Positions 15,574 through 25,739 are shown, numbered from the stretch's first letter. The stretch: DNA of 64,000 nt from Bizionia sp. M204 (GCF_023205095.1 NZ_CP046242.1:3213001-3277000), one strand, 5' to 3'. A program made the numbers and translations. The notes: generated by a model from the sequence alone, not told the origin.

Positions 15574-16173
15574 CCAATAATTCACTAGTATTATTTGAGG
15601 AACAAGGCCAATGAATGTGCCTGTAATTAATTCAGGATAGGTATGTGCCTTTACATGTAATCTAGAAGTGGCTATAGCGCCCATGAGGATGGCCATTAAT
15701 GCCAACGTGCCATTAATATTTATACTGAAATGAATACTTAAGGCCAAGTAAAACATAAACACCCCAGATACAGCCATCATATGAATACTAGCTTTAAATT
15801 TTAGGACAGCTAAAATGAGGCAACTTAAAGTGGAAAGTAATATACCTACAAAAAAATAGTACAATTCTATTATTTCATGACTCGGTAAAACGCGAATAAC
15901 AATTAAGAGTGTTATGATAGCGTTTAAAATAAGCGGCAAAATGCGCTCTTTTGTAGATTGTAGATAAATAGAATCTGTTTTACCTAAAGACTTTAATAAG
16001 AAATATAACAAAATAGGCAGTAAGATGGTAAGTATAAATAAGGAAACCACTTTTGCTTGAATGATTTCCATAGGTAAATACCTTGGTGATTTTGAAAAAT
16101 AGAAAATCACACCAAGCAATGGCATCACTATAGGGTGGAAAATAAACGAAACACTTCTTAATATAAAGTTCAT
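15568..16173 (-). CDS. PAP2-like integral membrane protein, degenerate motif
   Basis: The 201-residue protein has about six hydrophobic spans. The segment KASIHMMAVSG and the later SRLHVKAHTYPELITGTFIG resemble phosphatase motifs C2 and C3 of the PAP2 superfamily (PSGH and SR-x5-H-x3-D), but the C3 Asp position is Glu and the C1 motif is not evident, so catalysis is uncertain. It may be a lipid-binding or weakly active relative. Its ATG shares one base with the rpoN stop (TAATG), so it is translationally coupled to rpoN. Confidence 0.6.
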   Translation of the reverse strand: MNFILRSVSFIFHPIVMPLLGVIFYFSKSPRYLPMEIIQAKVVSLFILTILLPILLYFLLKSLGKTDSIYLQSTKERILPLILNAIITLLIVIRVLPSHEIIELYYFFVGILLSTLSCLILAVLKFKASIHMMAVSGVFMFYLALSIHFSININGTLALMAILMGAIATSRLHVKAHTYPELITGTFIGLVPQIILVNYWL

Positions 16174-17633
16174 TAGATTTTCTTTCGTAACCTAGCCACA
16201 GGAATGTCTAATTGTTCACGGTATTTAGCAACGGTTCGTCTGGCAATAGGATAGCCTTTTTCTTTGAGTATTTTGGCTAAAGCGTCGTCTGTCATGGGTT
16301 TTCGTTTGTTTTCATCTTCGATAACCGTCTCTAATATTTTTTTAATTTCTCGGGTTGATACTTCTTCACCTTGATCGTTGGTCATGGACTCCGAAAAGAA
16401 TTCCTTAATCAACTTTGTTCCATACGGTGTATCCACATATTTACTGTTTGCTACACGCGAAACGGTTGATACATCCATTTCAATTTCGTCAGCTATATCT
16501 TTTAAGATCATTGGGCGTAATTTGCGCTCATCACCTGTTAAGAAGTACTCTTTTTGGTAATGCATAATAGAACTCATGGTAACAAATAACGTTTGCTGAC
16601 GTTGCCTAATAGCCTCAATAAACCATTTGGCTGCATCCAATTTTTGTTTGATAAACTGAACGGCATCTTTTTGTGATTTAGATTTCTCCTTACTTTCCTT
16701 ATAGCCTTTCATCATGTTGCTATACTCGCGCGAAACGTGTAATTCAGGCGCATTTCGGCCATTAAGTGTTAACTCGAGTTCGCCGTCCACAATACGAATC
16801 GCAAAATCGGGTACCACATGTTCCACTATGCGGTTATTTCCTGCATAAGATCCACCAGGTTTTGGATTTAAATGCTCAATCACATGAATGGCATCCTTTA
16901 GTTGTATCTCTGTAATATCAAACTTTTGAATTAGTTTTTTGTAGTGTTTCTTGGTGAATTGTTCAAAGGCAGTGTCAATAATTTCAATGGCCAATTCTAC
17001 ATCTGGATTTTTTTGTTTTCTATGCAATTGAATGCTTAAACATTCTTGCAGATTACGCGCACCAACACCTGCAGGATCCAATTGATGGACCACTTTTAAT
17101 ACGGCTTCAATTTTATCTTCTGTGGTGTACACATTTTGTGTAAAGGCTAAATCGTCTGTAATATCTATTAATTCCCGTCGGATATAACCACTTTCATCAA
17201 CACTTCCTACTAAAAACTCCGCTATTTCACGCTCTTCGTCATTTAAACGAAACGTGTTTAACTGGTTTTTTAAATGTTGCGTAAAGGAGGTTCCTGCGGC
17301 ATACGGCATGGTTTTTTCCTCATCATCAGCACTGTAATTATTAGCTTGGGTACGGTAATCGGGAACTTCGTCATCACTTAAATACTCATCAACATTAATG
17401 TCTTCGGTGTTGATGGTTTCAGTATCATCATAATTGTCTTGACTGTTATCAAAATCATCATCGTACTCATCTTCTAAAGACTCTTTACCACTTTCAAGTG
17501 CTGGGTTTTCTTCTAACTCTTGTTTTAAGCGTTGCTCAAATGCCTGCGTAGGTAACTGAATCAATTTCATTAATTGAATCTGCTGCGGCGAAAGCTTCTG
17601 TGATAATTTAAATTGTAAAAATTGCTTGAGCAT
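16173..17633 (-). CDS. rpoN: RNA polymerase sigma-54 factor
   Basis: The 486-residue protein has the Gln/Leu-rich activator-interacting region I (QFLQFKLSQKLSPQQIQLMKLIQLP), an acidic linker (about residues 50-105), the core-binding domain, and the DNA-binding C-terminus with the RpoN box ARRTVAKYRE. It directs polymerase to -24/-12 promoters and needs an AAA+ activator, none of which is encoded in this window. It is followed, with coupled stop/start, by the PAP2-like membrane protein. Confidence 0.95.
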   Translation of the reverse strand: MLKQFLQFKLSQKLSPQQIQLMKLIQLPTQAFEQRLKQELEENPALESGKESLEDEYDDDFDNSQDNYDDTETINTEDINVDEYLSDDEVPDYRTQANNYSADDEEKTMPYAAGTSFTQHLKNQLNTFRLNDEEREIAEFLVGSVDESGYIRRELIDITDDLAFTQNVYTTEDKIEAVLKVVHQLDPAGVGARNLQECLSIQLHRKQKNPDVELAIEIIDTAFEQFTKKHYKKLIQKFDITEIQLKDAIHVIEHLNPKPGGSYAGNNRIVEHVVPDFAIRIVDGELELTLNGRNAPELHVSREYSNMMKGYKESKEKSKSQKDAVQFIKQKLDAAKWFIEAIRQRQQTLFVTMSSIMHYQKEYFLTGDERKLRPMILKDIADEIEMDVSTVSRVANSKYVDTPYGTKLIKEFFSESMTNDQGEEVSTREIKKILETVIEDENKRKPMTDDALAKILKEKGYPIARRTVAKYREQLDIPVARLRKKI

Positions 17634-17660
17634 GCGTGTGTTTTGGGTTTCTATAAAAAT

Positions 17661-17704
17661 AAAAAAAACAATCTACATTTATGGATTAACGCAGATTGTT
17701 TTAT
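17661..17704 (-). terminator. Terminator between asnS and rpoN
   Basis: On the minus strand, arms AAACAATCT (701-693) and AGATTGTTT (674-666) with an 18-base loop are followed by a run of eight T. It lies about 105 bases after the asnS stop and 30 bases before rpoN. Confidence 0.7.
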
Positions 17705-17807
17705 AAAATTATTTTGAGTTCAATTTTATAACGAAGTCTTTAAAAATAAGATTAGCTACGCTGAATCTGAAGATTTCTTCGCTTTGTTCTGAATGACATA
17801 CCTAAAT

Positions 17808-19241
17808 TTAAAACTCCGCATTTTGAGGTGTTCTTGGAAATGGAATCACGTCGCGAATGTTACCCATTCCTGTTGCAAACATGACCAAACGCTCAAAGCC
17901 TAAACCAAAACCGGAATGTACGGCAGTTCCGTATTTACGCAAATCTAAATACCACCATAATTCCTCTTCGTCAATATCTAGGGCTTTCATTTTTTCTTTT
18001 AAAACGTCCAAACGTTCCTCACGTTGCGAGCCACCAACCATTTCTCCAATACCAGGAAATAAGATGTCCATGGCACGAACCGTTTTTCCATCTTCATTTA
18101 AACGCATATAGAATGCTTTAATGTTTGCCGGATAATCAAATAAGATAACAGGACATTTAAAGTGCTTCTCAACTAAAAAGCGTTCGTGTTCACTTTGTAA
18201 ATCAGCACCCCATTCTTCAATAATATAGTTAAATTTCTTTTTCTTATTAGGCTTGCTATTTCTTAAAATATCAATAGCTTCCGTATAACTTACACGTTTA
18301 AAATTATTATCAACCACAAATTTAATTTTCTCAATAAGCGACATTTCCGAGCGCTCTGCTTGTGGTTTTGTTTTTTCTTCGTCTAAAAGACGTTGGTCCA
18401 AAAATTCTAAATCTTCTTTATTATGCTCTAAAATGTAGCTTAAAACGGATTTCATAAAATCTTCAGCTAAATCCATATTGCCAGCTAAATCCATAAAAGC
18501 GACTTCTGGTTCAATCATCCAGAATTCGGCCAAATGGCGTGACGTGTTGGAATTTTCAGCTCTAAAGGTAGGACCAAATGTATACACTTTACCTAGAGAC
18601 ATGGCGTAGGTTTCAGCTTCTAACTGACCAGAAACCGTTAAATTAGTTTCTTTTCCAAAGAAATCTTTGGAGTAATCCACTTTACCATCGTCTGTTAATG
18701 GTGGATTTTTAGGATCTAAACCGGTTACTCGAAACATTTCGCCAGCACCTTCGGCATCACTCCCTGTAATAATTGGTGTGTGCATATAGTAAAAGCCATT
18801 TTCATTAAAATACTTATGAATAGCAAATGATAAGGATGAACGCAAACGCATAACGGCCCCAAAAGTGTTTGTACGGGTGCGTAAATGGGCATTTTCTCTT
18901 AAAAACTCGAAGGAGTGTTTTTTAGGTTGAATTGGGTAACTTTCCGGATCCGAATCGCCTAAAATTTCAATTTTTTTCACTTGAATTTCTAAACTTTGAC
19001 CTTGCCCTTGACTTTCCGTTAATTCACCGGTAATGGAAACAGCAGCACCTGTTGTAATACGCTTTAATAGCGTTTCTTCTGTTTCTTCAAAATTAACAAC
19101 ACATTGGATATTATGTAAGGTGGAGCCATCATTTAAGGCTATAAATCGTTTGGATCGGAAACTTCTTACCCATCCTTTAATAATAACTTCTTGAAGGGTG
19201 TTTCCTTTTTTTAATAATTCAGCAACGGTTTGCATTTTCAT
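17808..19241 (-). CDS. asnS: Asparaginyl-tRNA synthetase
   Basis: The 477-residue class IIb synthetase has an N-terminal OB-fold anticodon-binding domain (about residues 15-105, with VIIKGWVRSFRSKRFIALNDGS) and the class II catalytic core: motif 2 in FGPTFRAENSNTSRHLAEFWMIE and motif 3 in GFGLGFERLVMFATGMGNIRDVIPFPRTP. It charges tRNA-Asn. Length is normal. An internal ATG at 19235 could also serve as start. Confidence 0.95.
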   Translation of the reverse strand: MKMQTVAELLKKGNTLQEVIIKGWVRSFRSKRFIALNDGSTLHNIQCVVNFEETEETLLKRITTGAAVSITGELTESQGQGQSLEIQVKKIEILGDSDPESYPIQPKKHSFEFLRENAHLRTRTNTFGAVMRLRSSLSFAIHKYFNENGFYYMHTPIITGSDAEGAGEMFRVTGLDPKNPPLTDDGKVDYSKDFFGKETNLTVSGQLEAETYAMSLGKVYTFGPTFRAENSNTSRHLAEFWMIEPEVAFMDLAGNMDLAEDFMKSVLSYILEHNKEDLEFLDQRLLDEEKTKPQAERSEMSLIEKIKFVVDNNFKRVSYTEAIDILRNSKPNKKKKFNYIIEEWGADLQSEHERFLVEKHFKCPVILFDYPANIKAFYMRLNEDGKTVRAMDILFPGIGEMVGGSQREERLDVLKEKMKALDIDEEELWWYLDLRKYGTAVHSGFGLGFERLVMFATGMGNIRDVIPFPRTPQNAEF

Positions 19242-19322
19242 TTTTATAAAAAATTAGAGGGTACAAAGATACTAGTTTTACAAGTCAAAAATCAAATGCA
19301 ATTTTTGAAATTGTTTCGCTAT

Positions 19323-21749
19323 TTATTTTAAGCCAGAAGCATTTTTTTCGATGGCATCTTCTTCATCATCATAATCATCATCTGGAATAATATTGATACT
19401 TGGTTCTTTTAAATCTTCTTTATTGGCAATACTTCGTTCCAAGGATAATAAAAGGGACGGTAATAATAATAGGTTGGATAGCATAGCAAACAAGAGTGTT
19501 GTAGATACTAATGCGCCTAGTGCAACAGTTCCACCAAAACTAGAAATGGTAAATACAGAGAACCCGAAAAACAATACAATGGAGGTGTAAAACATACTTA
19601 CACCAGCTTCACGTAAAGCGGCATAAACAGATTTCTTAATTTTCCAGTTATTGGCTTGAAGTTCTTGTCTGTATTTTGCCAAAAAGTGAATGGTATCATC
19701 CACCGAAATACCAAACGCAATACTAAATACTAAAATAGTTGATGGTTTTATTGGGACTCCTAAATAACCCATTAATCCTGCCGTAATGACCAAAGGCAAT
19801 AGGTTTGGGATTAATGACACAATAATCATTTTAAAGGATCGGAACATATATGCCATTAAAAGAGAAATCAATAAAATGGCTAATGATAATGAAATAGCTA
19901 AGTTTTTAACCAAAAACTTTGTTCCTTTCAAGAAAACAAGTGCTTTACCGGTTATGGTGACTTCATATTTTTCTTCAGGGAATGTTTTATCTATTTCGGT
20001 TTGAAGATTTTCCTCAATACGCTCCATTTTATCCGTGCCAATATCCTTCATGAAGGATGTGATACGGGCGTATTGACCTGTACTGTCTACAAAACTTTTT
20101 AATAGATTAACATTGGAAGACGAATTTTTTATATACGATGAAATAAATAAATTTTCCTGACTCGTCGGTAATTGATAATATTTTGGATTTCCATTTGTAT
20201 AGGCTTGTTTCGCATATTTTGCTAACCCCACAATAGAAATTGGTTTTGATAATTCGGGTGTTTCTAGGATGAGCTGTTCTAATTCATCCATACGTTTTAG
20301 CGTGGCCAATTTAGTTGCGCCTTTTTTACGTTTGGTATCCACTAAAATTTCCAAAGGCATAATACCACTAAACTCTTCTTCAAAAAAGCGGATGTCCTCG
20401 AAGAATTCAGCTTCCTTGGACATATCTTCAATCAGACTACCAGAAATTTTTATCTGATAAATACCAATCATACTTACAACGAGTAAAACAATGGCTGTAA
20501 TGTAAATGGTAATACGGCGTTCTTTTACCATACGCTCCATCCAATTTACAAAACCACCAATCCAACGCTTGTTTAAATGTTCTAGATGTCTATCTTTTGG
20601 ATAGGGTAAAAAGGTGTAAATAATAGGGATTATAAGAAGGCATAAAATAAAAATAGCAATAATACTCAAGGAAGCTACAATACCAAACTCTTTTAATAGG
20701 GTACTTTCTGTTAAGATAAAGGTGGCAAATCCAGATGCCGTTGTTAAGTTAGTTAATAACGTGGCATTTCCAACTTTGGTAATTACACGTTGAAGGGACC
20801 GAACTTTGTTTCCATGCAGTTTAACTTCAAGTTGATATTTGTTAATTAAGAAAATGCAGTTTGGAATTCCGATAACGATAATTAAAGGCGGAATTAAAGC
20901 TGTTAAAACCGTAATCTCGTAATTCAGAAGCCCAATGATACCAAAGGTCCACATAACGCCTAAACAAACAACGAGCATGGATATGAGCGTTGCTCTAAAG
21001 GACCTGAAAAACAAAAAGAAGATTAGCGACGTTACTAAAAGCGCACCAGCAATAAAAATACCTATTTCGTCTACAATGTTTTGGGCATTTAAGGTCCGTA
21101 CATATGGCATACCAGAAACCCGAACGTCCATATTGGTTTTTTCCTCAAACGCTCTAATTATTGGAATTAACTCATCAAAAACAAAATCCTTACGTGCTGC
21201 TGTATTTACAATAGCTTTATTCATGTAAATAGCCGTTCTGATTGTTTTGGTTTCTTTATTAAATAAGAAATTATCGTAGAATGGGTACTGGTTAAAGAGC
21301 TCGTTTTGAAGGGTGTCAATTTGTGATAACGAATGAATGGAGTCTTTAATAAACGGTTCTAATACAAAGCGTTCATTAACATCATCTTTAACAAGCTTTT
21401 GTAAATCTTTTAAAGAAATGACAGCATCAACCGCATCAAAGGATTTAAAACGATCGGATAAAGCGTTCCAAGCGTTCATGTTTTCAACGGTAAATAAAGT
21501 TGAATCTTTAATACCAAGAACAATCAGGTTGCCTTCTTCACCAAAAATATCAAGAAAGTTTTGATATACAACATTTACCTCATGATCATCGGGTAGCAGG
21601 TTGGCCTCGGTGTAAGTAAAACGCATGTTTTTCCACTGCAGGCTAAAAAAGATAGTTACTGCAAGGATACTAATAAGAATACCGATTTTGTTCCGCAAAA
21701 TAAGTCGCGCAACAACATCCCAGAAATTTTTTGAAAATAATTTAAACAT
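19323..21749 (-). CDS. RND/MMPL-family transporter
   Basis: The 808-residue inner-membrane protein has two repeats of one span, a large periplasmic loop and five spans, the architecture of RND/MMPL proteins with sterol-sensing-like segments. In the second half the motif GISVDDTIHFLAKYR carries the acidic residues expected in the proton relay; the first half has the equivalent PNCIFLINKY, without acids. The C-terminus is strongly acidic (about residues 785-800). Such proteins export lipids, hopanoids or hydrophobic compounds; the substrate cannot be told. No adaptor or outer-membrane factor is adjacent, though an outer-membrane barrel gene lies 59 bases upstream. Confidence 0.85.
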   Translation of the reverse strand: MFKLFSKNFWDVVARLILRNKIGILISILAVTIFFSLQWKNMRFTYTEANLLPDDHEVNVVYQNFLDIFGEEGNLIVLGIKDSTLFTVENMNAWNALSDRFKSFDAVDAVISLKDLQKLVKDDVNERFVLEPFIKDSIHSLSQIDTLQNELFNQYPFYDNFLFNKETKTIRTAIYMNKAIVNTAARKDFVFDELIPIIRAFEEKTNMDVRVSGMPYVRTLNAQNIVDEIGIFIAGALLVTSLIFFLFFRSFRATLISMLVVCLGVMWTFGIIGLLNYEITVLTALIPPLIIVIGIPNCIFLINKYQLEVKLHGNKVRSLQRVITKVGNATLLTNLTTASGFATFILTESTLLKEFGIVASLSIIAIFILCLLIIPIIYTFLPYPKDRHLEHLNKRWIGGFVNWMERMVKERRITIYITAIVLLVVSMIGIYQIKISGSLIEDMSKEAEFFEDIRFFEEEFSGIMPLEILVDTKRKKGATKLATLKRMDELEQLILETPELSKPISIVGLAKYAKQAYTNGNPKYYQLPTSQENLFISSYIKNSSSNVNLLKSFVDSTGQYARITSFMKDIGTDKMERIEENLQTEIDKTFPEEKYEVTITGKALVFLKGTKFLVKNLAISLSLAILLISLLMAYMFRSFKMIIVSLIPNLLPLVITAGLMGYLGVPIKPSTILVFSIAFGISVDDTIHFLAKYRQELQANNWKIKKSVYAALREAGVSMFYTSIVLFFGFSVFTISSFGGTVALGALVSTTLLFAMLSNLLLLPSLLLSLERSIANKEDLKEPSINIIPDDDYDDEEDAIEKNASGLK

Positions 21750-21808
21750 ACGCTATTAAAAACAGGCGCAAAGGTAAGGAAAAGCGATGTATTACAGATG
21801 ATATTGCT

Positions 21809-23086
21809 TTATAATGTCACGTTAAAAGTGAACTTTACCGCAATATTGTCTTCAAATTCAGGTAAATGGTAGCCACCATAGCGATAGGTGCCACTTAAAC
21901 CAAAACCAAAAAGGAGTTTGTTAATTTCAAAACCAGACTCCGTATACCCTTTATCTAGTGTGCCGAAGGTAATACCTTGGTGCTTATCAATATTATTCAT
22001 ATTTCCAATAGCAAATCGAGATATTAAAACCAATTGTGGTTTAAAGCGACTAGCAATTTGGAAGGGTTTAAAGTAATGGCGAAATTGAACGGTTGTAAAC
22101 TTATCTGAAAAGAATTCGTTAAAAAACATGGTTTCAAAACTATCAATGCCAGCAACTGAAAATCGCTGTAAAATAGTTTCTTTATTAATGTTATTTGGGT
22201 AGGCGTGATATAAATGCGATAATGGCGCATTACCGTTGGCATATCCTGCGGTTAGTACAAATCGCGTAAAGGATTCCGGTTGGTGTTTTATTTCATAAAG
22301 GGTGCGAAAATCAATTTTCGAAAAATTTAATTCACTTTTAAAAACACCGCTAACCGCTTGAGTAAATTGAAGTGAAAATTTAGGGAAACCTACTGTTGTT
22401 TCTCTTAACCGGTTTTTTACTAATGTGTACTCGCTAAACGGATTGAATTGAAAGGAAATAATAGCGGTACTTAAATTGAATTCCGAATAGGTATTGCCAC
22501 CATCCAAATATTGATAATTATAAGTTGGGTTGATGTTGCTGACCGCAAACTGTAATTCCGAAAGGATTTTTGGTGTTAAAGCATGCTCAATGGAAACGGA
22601 TTGTTTTATGAATTTATAGAATAAATCTATATTCAACAATCGGGGTTCAAAAAAGCTAAAGAAGCGTTTATCGGTTAAGAATTTGGAGCTACCTGTTTCT
22701 TGCAAATCGTCGGTATAATTAACATTCAACCAAGTTTGACCATTGGCATTTAATCGCGCACTACCACCAATACCGTATTTAAAACGATTATCACGAAATC
22801 CATAAGCAACATAGCTACGCACGCGGTATTTTTCAGAAAACCCATCGTTTGTTGCACCTCCAAAGCCCGTTCGGAATCCTTCGTATTGATTATATTTTAT
22901 AAGATAACGCAGATCTATATCAAAGTACTTGGTTGGAAAAAAGCCATTACCCAGTTGCCTTAATAAATCTCTTTTTTTTATGGAATCTTGCTGAACAACA
23001 ACCGTGTCTTTAGATGCAATAGGTGTTTGAGACTGCACACGCAAAACACATAGAATACAAAAAACAGTTAGAAAATATTTCCACAT
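21809..23086 (-). CDS. DUF5686-like outer-membrane barrel protein
   Basis: The 425-residue protein has a signal peptide (FLTVFCILCVLRVQSQ) and many amphipathic strands (YRVRSYVAYGFRDNRFKYGIGGSARLN, VQFRHYFKPFQIASRFKPQLVLISRFAIGN) ending in AVKFTFNVTL with a terminal hydrophobic residue. The pattern resembles the C-terminal barrel of DUF5686 proteins, which are usually near 800 residues with an N-terminal carboxypeptidase-regulatory-like domain; here only the barrel part is present. It may act with the downstream RND/MMPL transporter in moving material across the outer membrane; that is inference from adjacency. Confidence 0.65.
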   Translation of the reverse strand: MWKYFLTVFCILCVLRVQSQTPIASKDTVVVQQDSIKKRDLLRQLGNGFFPTKYFDIDLRYLIKYNQYEGFRTGFGGATNDGFSEKYRVRSYVAYGFRDNRFKYGIGGSARLNANGQTWLNVNYTDDLQETGSSKFLTDKRFFSFFEPRLLNIDLFYKFIKQSVSIEHALTPKILSELQFAVSNINPTYNYQYLDGGNTYSEFNLSTAIISFQFNPFSEYTLVKNRLRETTVGFPKFSLQFTQAVSGVFKSELNFSKIDFRTLYEIKHQPESFTRFVLTAGYANGNAPLSHLYHAYPNNINKETILQRFSVAGIDSFETMFFNEFFSDKFTTVQFRHYFKPFQIASRFKPQLVLISRFAIGNMNNIDKHQGITFGTLDKGYTESGFEINKLLFGFGLSGTYRYGGYHLPEFEDNIAVKFTFNVTL

Positions 23087-23112
23087 GAATAGTTGGCACG
23101 TTAATTCTATTA

Positions 23113-23139
23113 AAAAAGCGACGTTTTGTGTCGCTTTTT
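23113..23139 (-). terminator. Terminator of pyrH-frr
   Basis: Perfect 10-bp arms AAAAAGCGAC and GTCGCTTTTT (23113-23122 and 23130-23139) with a 7-base loop, directly after the frr stop. T runs on both strands. Confidence 0.85.
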
Positions 23140-23143
23140 AAAT

Positions 23144-23698
23144 TTAAACAGTCATTATTTCTTTCTCCTTGACCTCAAAAATACTGTCTATTTTCATAAC
23201 GTATTTATCGGTCATCTTTTGAATATCCGTTTCAGCATTTTTCTGAAGATCTTCAGAGGTGTCCTCAAGATTTTTAATATCTGTATTGGCATCTTTTCTA
23301 GCACTTCTAATACTTACTTTAGCATCTTCTGTTTCAGCTTTTGCCTGTTTGGCTAGATTAATTCTGCGTTCTTCCGTTAATGGTGGCACGTTTATAATAA
23401 TCGTATCGCCATTATTCATTGGGTTAAAACCCAAGTTAGCATGCATAATACCACGTTCAATTTCTTGAAGCATATTTTTTTCCCATGGCTGAACGGTAAT
23501 GGTTCTACCATCTGGTGTGTTTACGTTGGCTACTTGGCTTAAAGGTGTTTGAGATCCGTAATAATCTACCATAACACTACCAAGCATGGCTGGACTGGCT
23601 TTACCAGCTCTAATATTTACTAATTGTTTTTCTAAATGCTTAATTGCCGCATCCATAGACTCTTTTGCCGAGTCTAATATAAATTGAATGTCTTCCAT
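23144..23698 (-). CDS. frr: Ribosome recycling factor
   Basis: The 184-residue protein has the two-domain tRNA-mimic layout of RRF, with the conserved VNIRAGKASPAMLGSVMVDYYGSQTPLSQVANV and PPLTEERRINLAKQAKAETEDAKVSIRSARKDA segments. Together with EF-G it splits post-termination ribosomes. Length is normal. It follows pyrH by 63 bases and is terminated just after its stop. Confidence 0.97.
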   Translation of the reverse strand: MEDIQFILDSAKESMDAAIKHLEKQLVNIRAGKASPAMLGSVMVDYYGSQTPLSQVANVNTPDGRTITVQPWEKNMLQEIERGIMHANLGFNPMNNGDTIIINVPPLTEERRINLAKQAKAETEDAKVSIRSARKDANTDIKNLEDTSEDLQKNAETDIQKMTDKYVMKIDSIFEVKEKEIMTV

Positions 23699-23761
23699 CT
23701 TTAAAGAATTTTATAAGTTTTAAACGTGTTTCAAAAAACAAGCCAAACCGTAAATGTAATA

Positions 23762-24469
23762 TTATAAATTAACTTTTGTGCCAATATTTTCGCCAGAAAC
23801 CACTTTTAATAAATTGCCTTTTTTATTCATATCAAAAACAATAATTGGCAATTCGTTTTCCTGACTTAGGGTAAAAGCAGTTGTATCCATAACCTTTAAT
23901 CCTTTTCGTAACACATCATCAAAGGTGATATGATCGAATTTAATGGCTTGCGAATCTTTTTCAGGGTCTGCTGTATAAATACCATCTACACGTGTGCCTT
24001 TTAAAATAACATCGGCTTCAATTTCAATAGCTCTTAAAACGGCTGCTGAATCGGTAGTAAAATACGGATTTCCAGTTCCACCTCCAAAAATAACAACACG
24101 ACCTTTTTCTAAATGACGCATGGCTTTTCTTCGGATAAAAGGTTCAGCAACTTGCTCAATATGAATAGCGGTTTGCAAACGTGTTGGTACATCAGCATTT
24201 TCCAGAGCACTCTGTAGTGCTAAACCATTTATAACTGTTGCTAACATACCCATGTGGTCACCTTGAACACGATCCATACCGTTGCTAGCACCTGCAACAC
24301 CTCTAAAAATATTTCCGCCACCAATAACAATGGCAACTTGGATACCTTTATCTGTAATTTCTTTTATGTCATTAGCATATTCTGATAAACGTGCTGGATC
24401 AATACCATATTGACGATTACCCATTAATGCTTCGCCTGATAATTTTAAAAGAATTCTTTTGTATTTCAT
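23762..24469 (-). CDS. pyrH: UMP kinase
   Basis: The 235-residue enzyme of the amino-acid kinase family phosphorylates UMP to UDP. The N-terminal [14 protein letters not shown], the [10 protein letters not shown] loop, [16 protein letters not shown] and [17 protein letters not shown] are all present. Its place next to frr, downstream of tsf, is the widespread bacterial order rpsB-tsf-pyrH-frr, though here a terminator and 228 bases separate it from tsf. Confidence 0.97.
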   Translation of the reverse strand: MKYKRILLKLSGEALMGNRQYGIDPARLSEYANDIKEITDKGIQVAIVIGGGNIFRGVAGASNGMDRVQGDHMGMLATVINGLALQSALENADVPTRLQTAIHIEQVAEPFIRRKAMRHLEKGRVVIFGGGTGNPYFTTDSAAVLRAIEIEADVILKGTRVDGIYTADPEKDSQAIKFDHITFDDVLRKGLKVMDTTAFTLSQENELPIIVFDMNKKGNLLKVVSGENIGTKVNL

Positions 24470-24646
24470 GTGTTGTTTTAGATATATAAGATTCCCACGT
24501 TTGGCAGGAATAAAGCGTTGTGCAAAGCTACATAATTTTTTTATTTTTTGAATTTTTTATAAAATGAGATTTTATACTTTAAACACGAAACATTTTTATG
24601 CTAACGAGATTTTATTTTTTTGCTAAAACTTACATGAAAAAATAAA

Positions 24647-24674
24647 AAAGCCTCCCAAATTAATGAAAGGCTTT
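24647..24674 (-). terminator. Terminator after tsf
   Basis: On the minus strand, arms AAAGCCT (674-668) and AGGCTTT (653-647) are separated by 14 bases and followed by a T-rich run. It ends the ribosomal-protein/tsf transcript 24 bases after the tsf stop. The rest of 24470-24646 is AT-rich with no clear signal except that it must hold the pyrH promoter. Confidence 0.75.
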
Positions 24675-24697
24675 CGTATATGATTGATGATTTTAAA

Positions 24698-25663
24698 TTA
24701 TCCTACAGAAACACGTTTGAAATCTGTAATGGCAACATCGCCAAAAGACTCTACATATTGTGCAACTGTTTGTTTTTCATCTTTAATAAAACGCTGATCT
24801 AATAAACATTGTTCTTGATCTAACGTGGTGTTATCTGAAATGAAACGCTCCATTTTACCTGGAAGAATTTTATCCCAAATTTGTTCTGGCTTACCTTCTG
24901 CTTTTAATTCTGCTTTTGCATCGGCTTCTGCTTGTGCTAAAACTTCTGGTGTTAATTGTGCCATAGAAATATATTGAGGTACATTTTTAAGTGTTTTACC
25001 TAAACGACCTAATTCAATATTATCTTTTTCAATAACTGCAATACGCGCTTCCGTTTCTGAAGCTATAAAAGCAGGATCGAAATTTTTGTAAGATAATGAG
25101 GTTGCTCCCATAGAAGCAACTTGCATAGAAACATCTTTTACTAAAGTTTCAGCATTATCAACTTCTTTTGATAAACCAACTAAAGCTGCAATTTTATTAA
25201 TGTGAACATACTGTCCAACATAAGGTGCTTCTAATTTTTCGAAACCAGTGATTTCTAATTTTTCACCAACAACACCTGTTTGTTCAACTAATTTTTCAGC
25301 AACAGTCATACCTTTAAAATCGGCTGCTAAAAAGTCTTCTTTAGTATTAAAGTTGATAGCAACATCTGCTAACTCATTAGCTAACGCTAAAAAGCTTTCA
25401 TTTTTTCCAACGAAATCAGTTTCGCAACCTAAAACAAGCGCAACACCAACAGTGTTTGCATCGTTAATTTTAGCTACTGCAGCACCTTCAGAAGAATCTC
25501 TGTCGGCTCTTTTTTCTGCAACTTTCTGACCTTTTTTACGTAATACGTCAATTGCTTTATCAAAATCGCCTTCAGCTTCTACTAAAGCTTTTTTGCAGTC
25601 CATCATACCTGCACCTGTGGCTTGTCTTAATTTATTTACTTCTGCGGCTGTTACTTTTACCAT
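24698..25663 (-). CDS. tsf: Translation elongation factor Ts
   Basis: The 321-residue nucleotide-exchange factor for EF-Tu has the N-terminal UBA-like domain with VNKLRQATGAGMMDCKKALVEAEGDFDKAIDVLRKKG and the core motif LGCETDFVGKNESF. The C-terminal half contains a second copy of the core fold, with an insertion relative to E. coli EF-Ts (283 residues), as is usual in Bacteroidota. It follows rpsB with a hairpin in the gap. Confidence 0.97.
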   Translation of the reverse strand: MVKVTAAEVNKLRQATGAGMMDCKKALVEAEGDFDKAIDVLRKKGQKVAEKRADRDSSEGAAVAKINDANTVGVALVLGCETDFVGKNESFLALANELADVAINFNTKEDFLAADFKGMTVAEKLVEQTGVVGEKLEITGFEKLEAPYVGQYVHINKIAALVGLSKEVDNAETLVKDVSMQVASMGATSLSYKNFDPAFIASETEARIAVIEKDNIELGRLGKTLKNVPQYISMAQLTPEVLAQAEADAKAELKAEGKPEQIWDKILPGKMERFISDNTTLDQEQCLLDQRFIKDEKQTVAQYVESFGDVAITDFKRVSVG

Positions 25664-25689
25664 AGCTTGAAAATGTATTTTAAATTTAA

Positions 25690-25739
25690 AAAAGTCGTTT
25701 AACGTGTTTTCTTTACGGAAACGGTATCAAACGACTTTT
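25690..25739 (-). promoter_or_regulatory. Hairpin in the rpsB-tsf gap, possible attenuator
   Basis: Perfect 11-bp arms AAAAGTCGTTT and AAACGACTTTT (25690-25700 and 25729-25739) enclose 28 bases; on the minus strand the stem is followed by further T and A residues. It could weaken transcription into tsf or be an mRNA processing site. Confidence 0.5.
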
